Part shown: positions 13,358 through 13,397 of the stretch, piece by piece | How positions within the stretch are numbered: the stretch's first letter is position 1 | Layout of the letters: each line of letters begins with the position of its first letter | Assembly (NCBI GenBank): GCA_036351435.1 | Contig: JAZBPA010000080.1 | Location: 1-13,397 of the forward strand | Reading direction: 5' to 3' | From: JAAUQA01 sp036351435 | Lineage (GTDB): Bacteria; Pseudomonadota; Gammaproteobacteria; Competibacterales; Competibacteraceae | Length of the DNA stretch: 13,397 bases | Program-made: the position numbers and the translations under genes | The notes under the pieces: model-generated | Databases searched by the model: none | Seen by the model: the letters and a program-made list of their open reading frames with translations, nothing else | What the model was told of the DNA's origin: nothing

Positions 13358-13397
13358 TTCTACGAGTCATCCACTGCAAACGTTAAAAATTGATTAT

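Overview
The window looks like chromosomal DNA of a gammaproteobacterium. The support is gene content: a PrmB-type ribosomal protein L3 methyltransferase, a classical RNase D with the DEDDy residues almost at the E. coli positions, MoaC with every E. coli catalytic position kept, and a LiuR-type MerR regulator with a leucine-catabolism gene cluster. Base composition is a little above 50% G+C. No RNA gene, complete insertion sequence or CRISPR array was seen. The genus cannot be named from the sequence alone.

Layout. 1-941: 3' part of prmB followed by a small membrane protein gene. 976-1477: a BrnT-like toxin gene with an unusually short front half, and its ribbon-helix-helix antitoxin. 1514-3572, minus strand: a broken hsp20 gene, moaC and rnd, tightly packed in that order of transcription. 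3650-7821: a LiuR-controlled unit (liuR, isovaleryl-CoA dehydrogenase liuA, acetyl-CoA acetyltransferase, a second acyl-CoA dehydrogenase). The same perfect 16-bp palindrome stands in front of liuR and in front of liuA. 7822-8637: a gene-poor stretch holding one small possible secreted protein. 8638-11798: an intact CusB-like copper/silver efflux adaptor followed by a cusA pump gene with three separate lesions. 11914-12589: a PIN-domain toxin-like gene with a small overlapping partner. 12606-12714: a REP-type palindrome and a second hairpin. 12735-13289: an HNH nuclease gene, followed 10 nt after its stop by a sequence that folds like an integron attC site.

How it fits together. The liu block should oxidise isovaleryl-CoA and related short or branched acyl-CoAs and thiolyse the products, under repression by LiuR. 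The carboxylase, hydratase and lyase genes (liuB-liuE) that normally complete leucine breakdown are not in the window. The cus block cannot make a working efflux pump as written. The right third is accessory in character: a decayed metal-resistance gene, toxin-antitoxin-like genes, a REP element, and a possible gene cassette.

No clearly new multi-gene system is visible. The least ordinary signals are the attC-like site behind the HNH gene, the paired LiuR operators with identical spacing to promoter-like elements, the shortened BrnT, and the layered decay of cusA.
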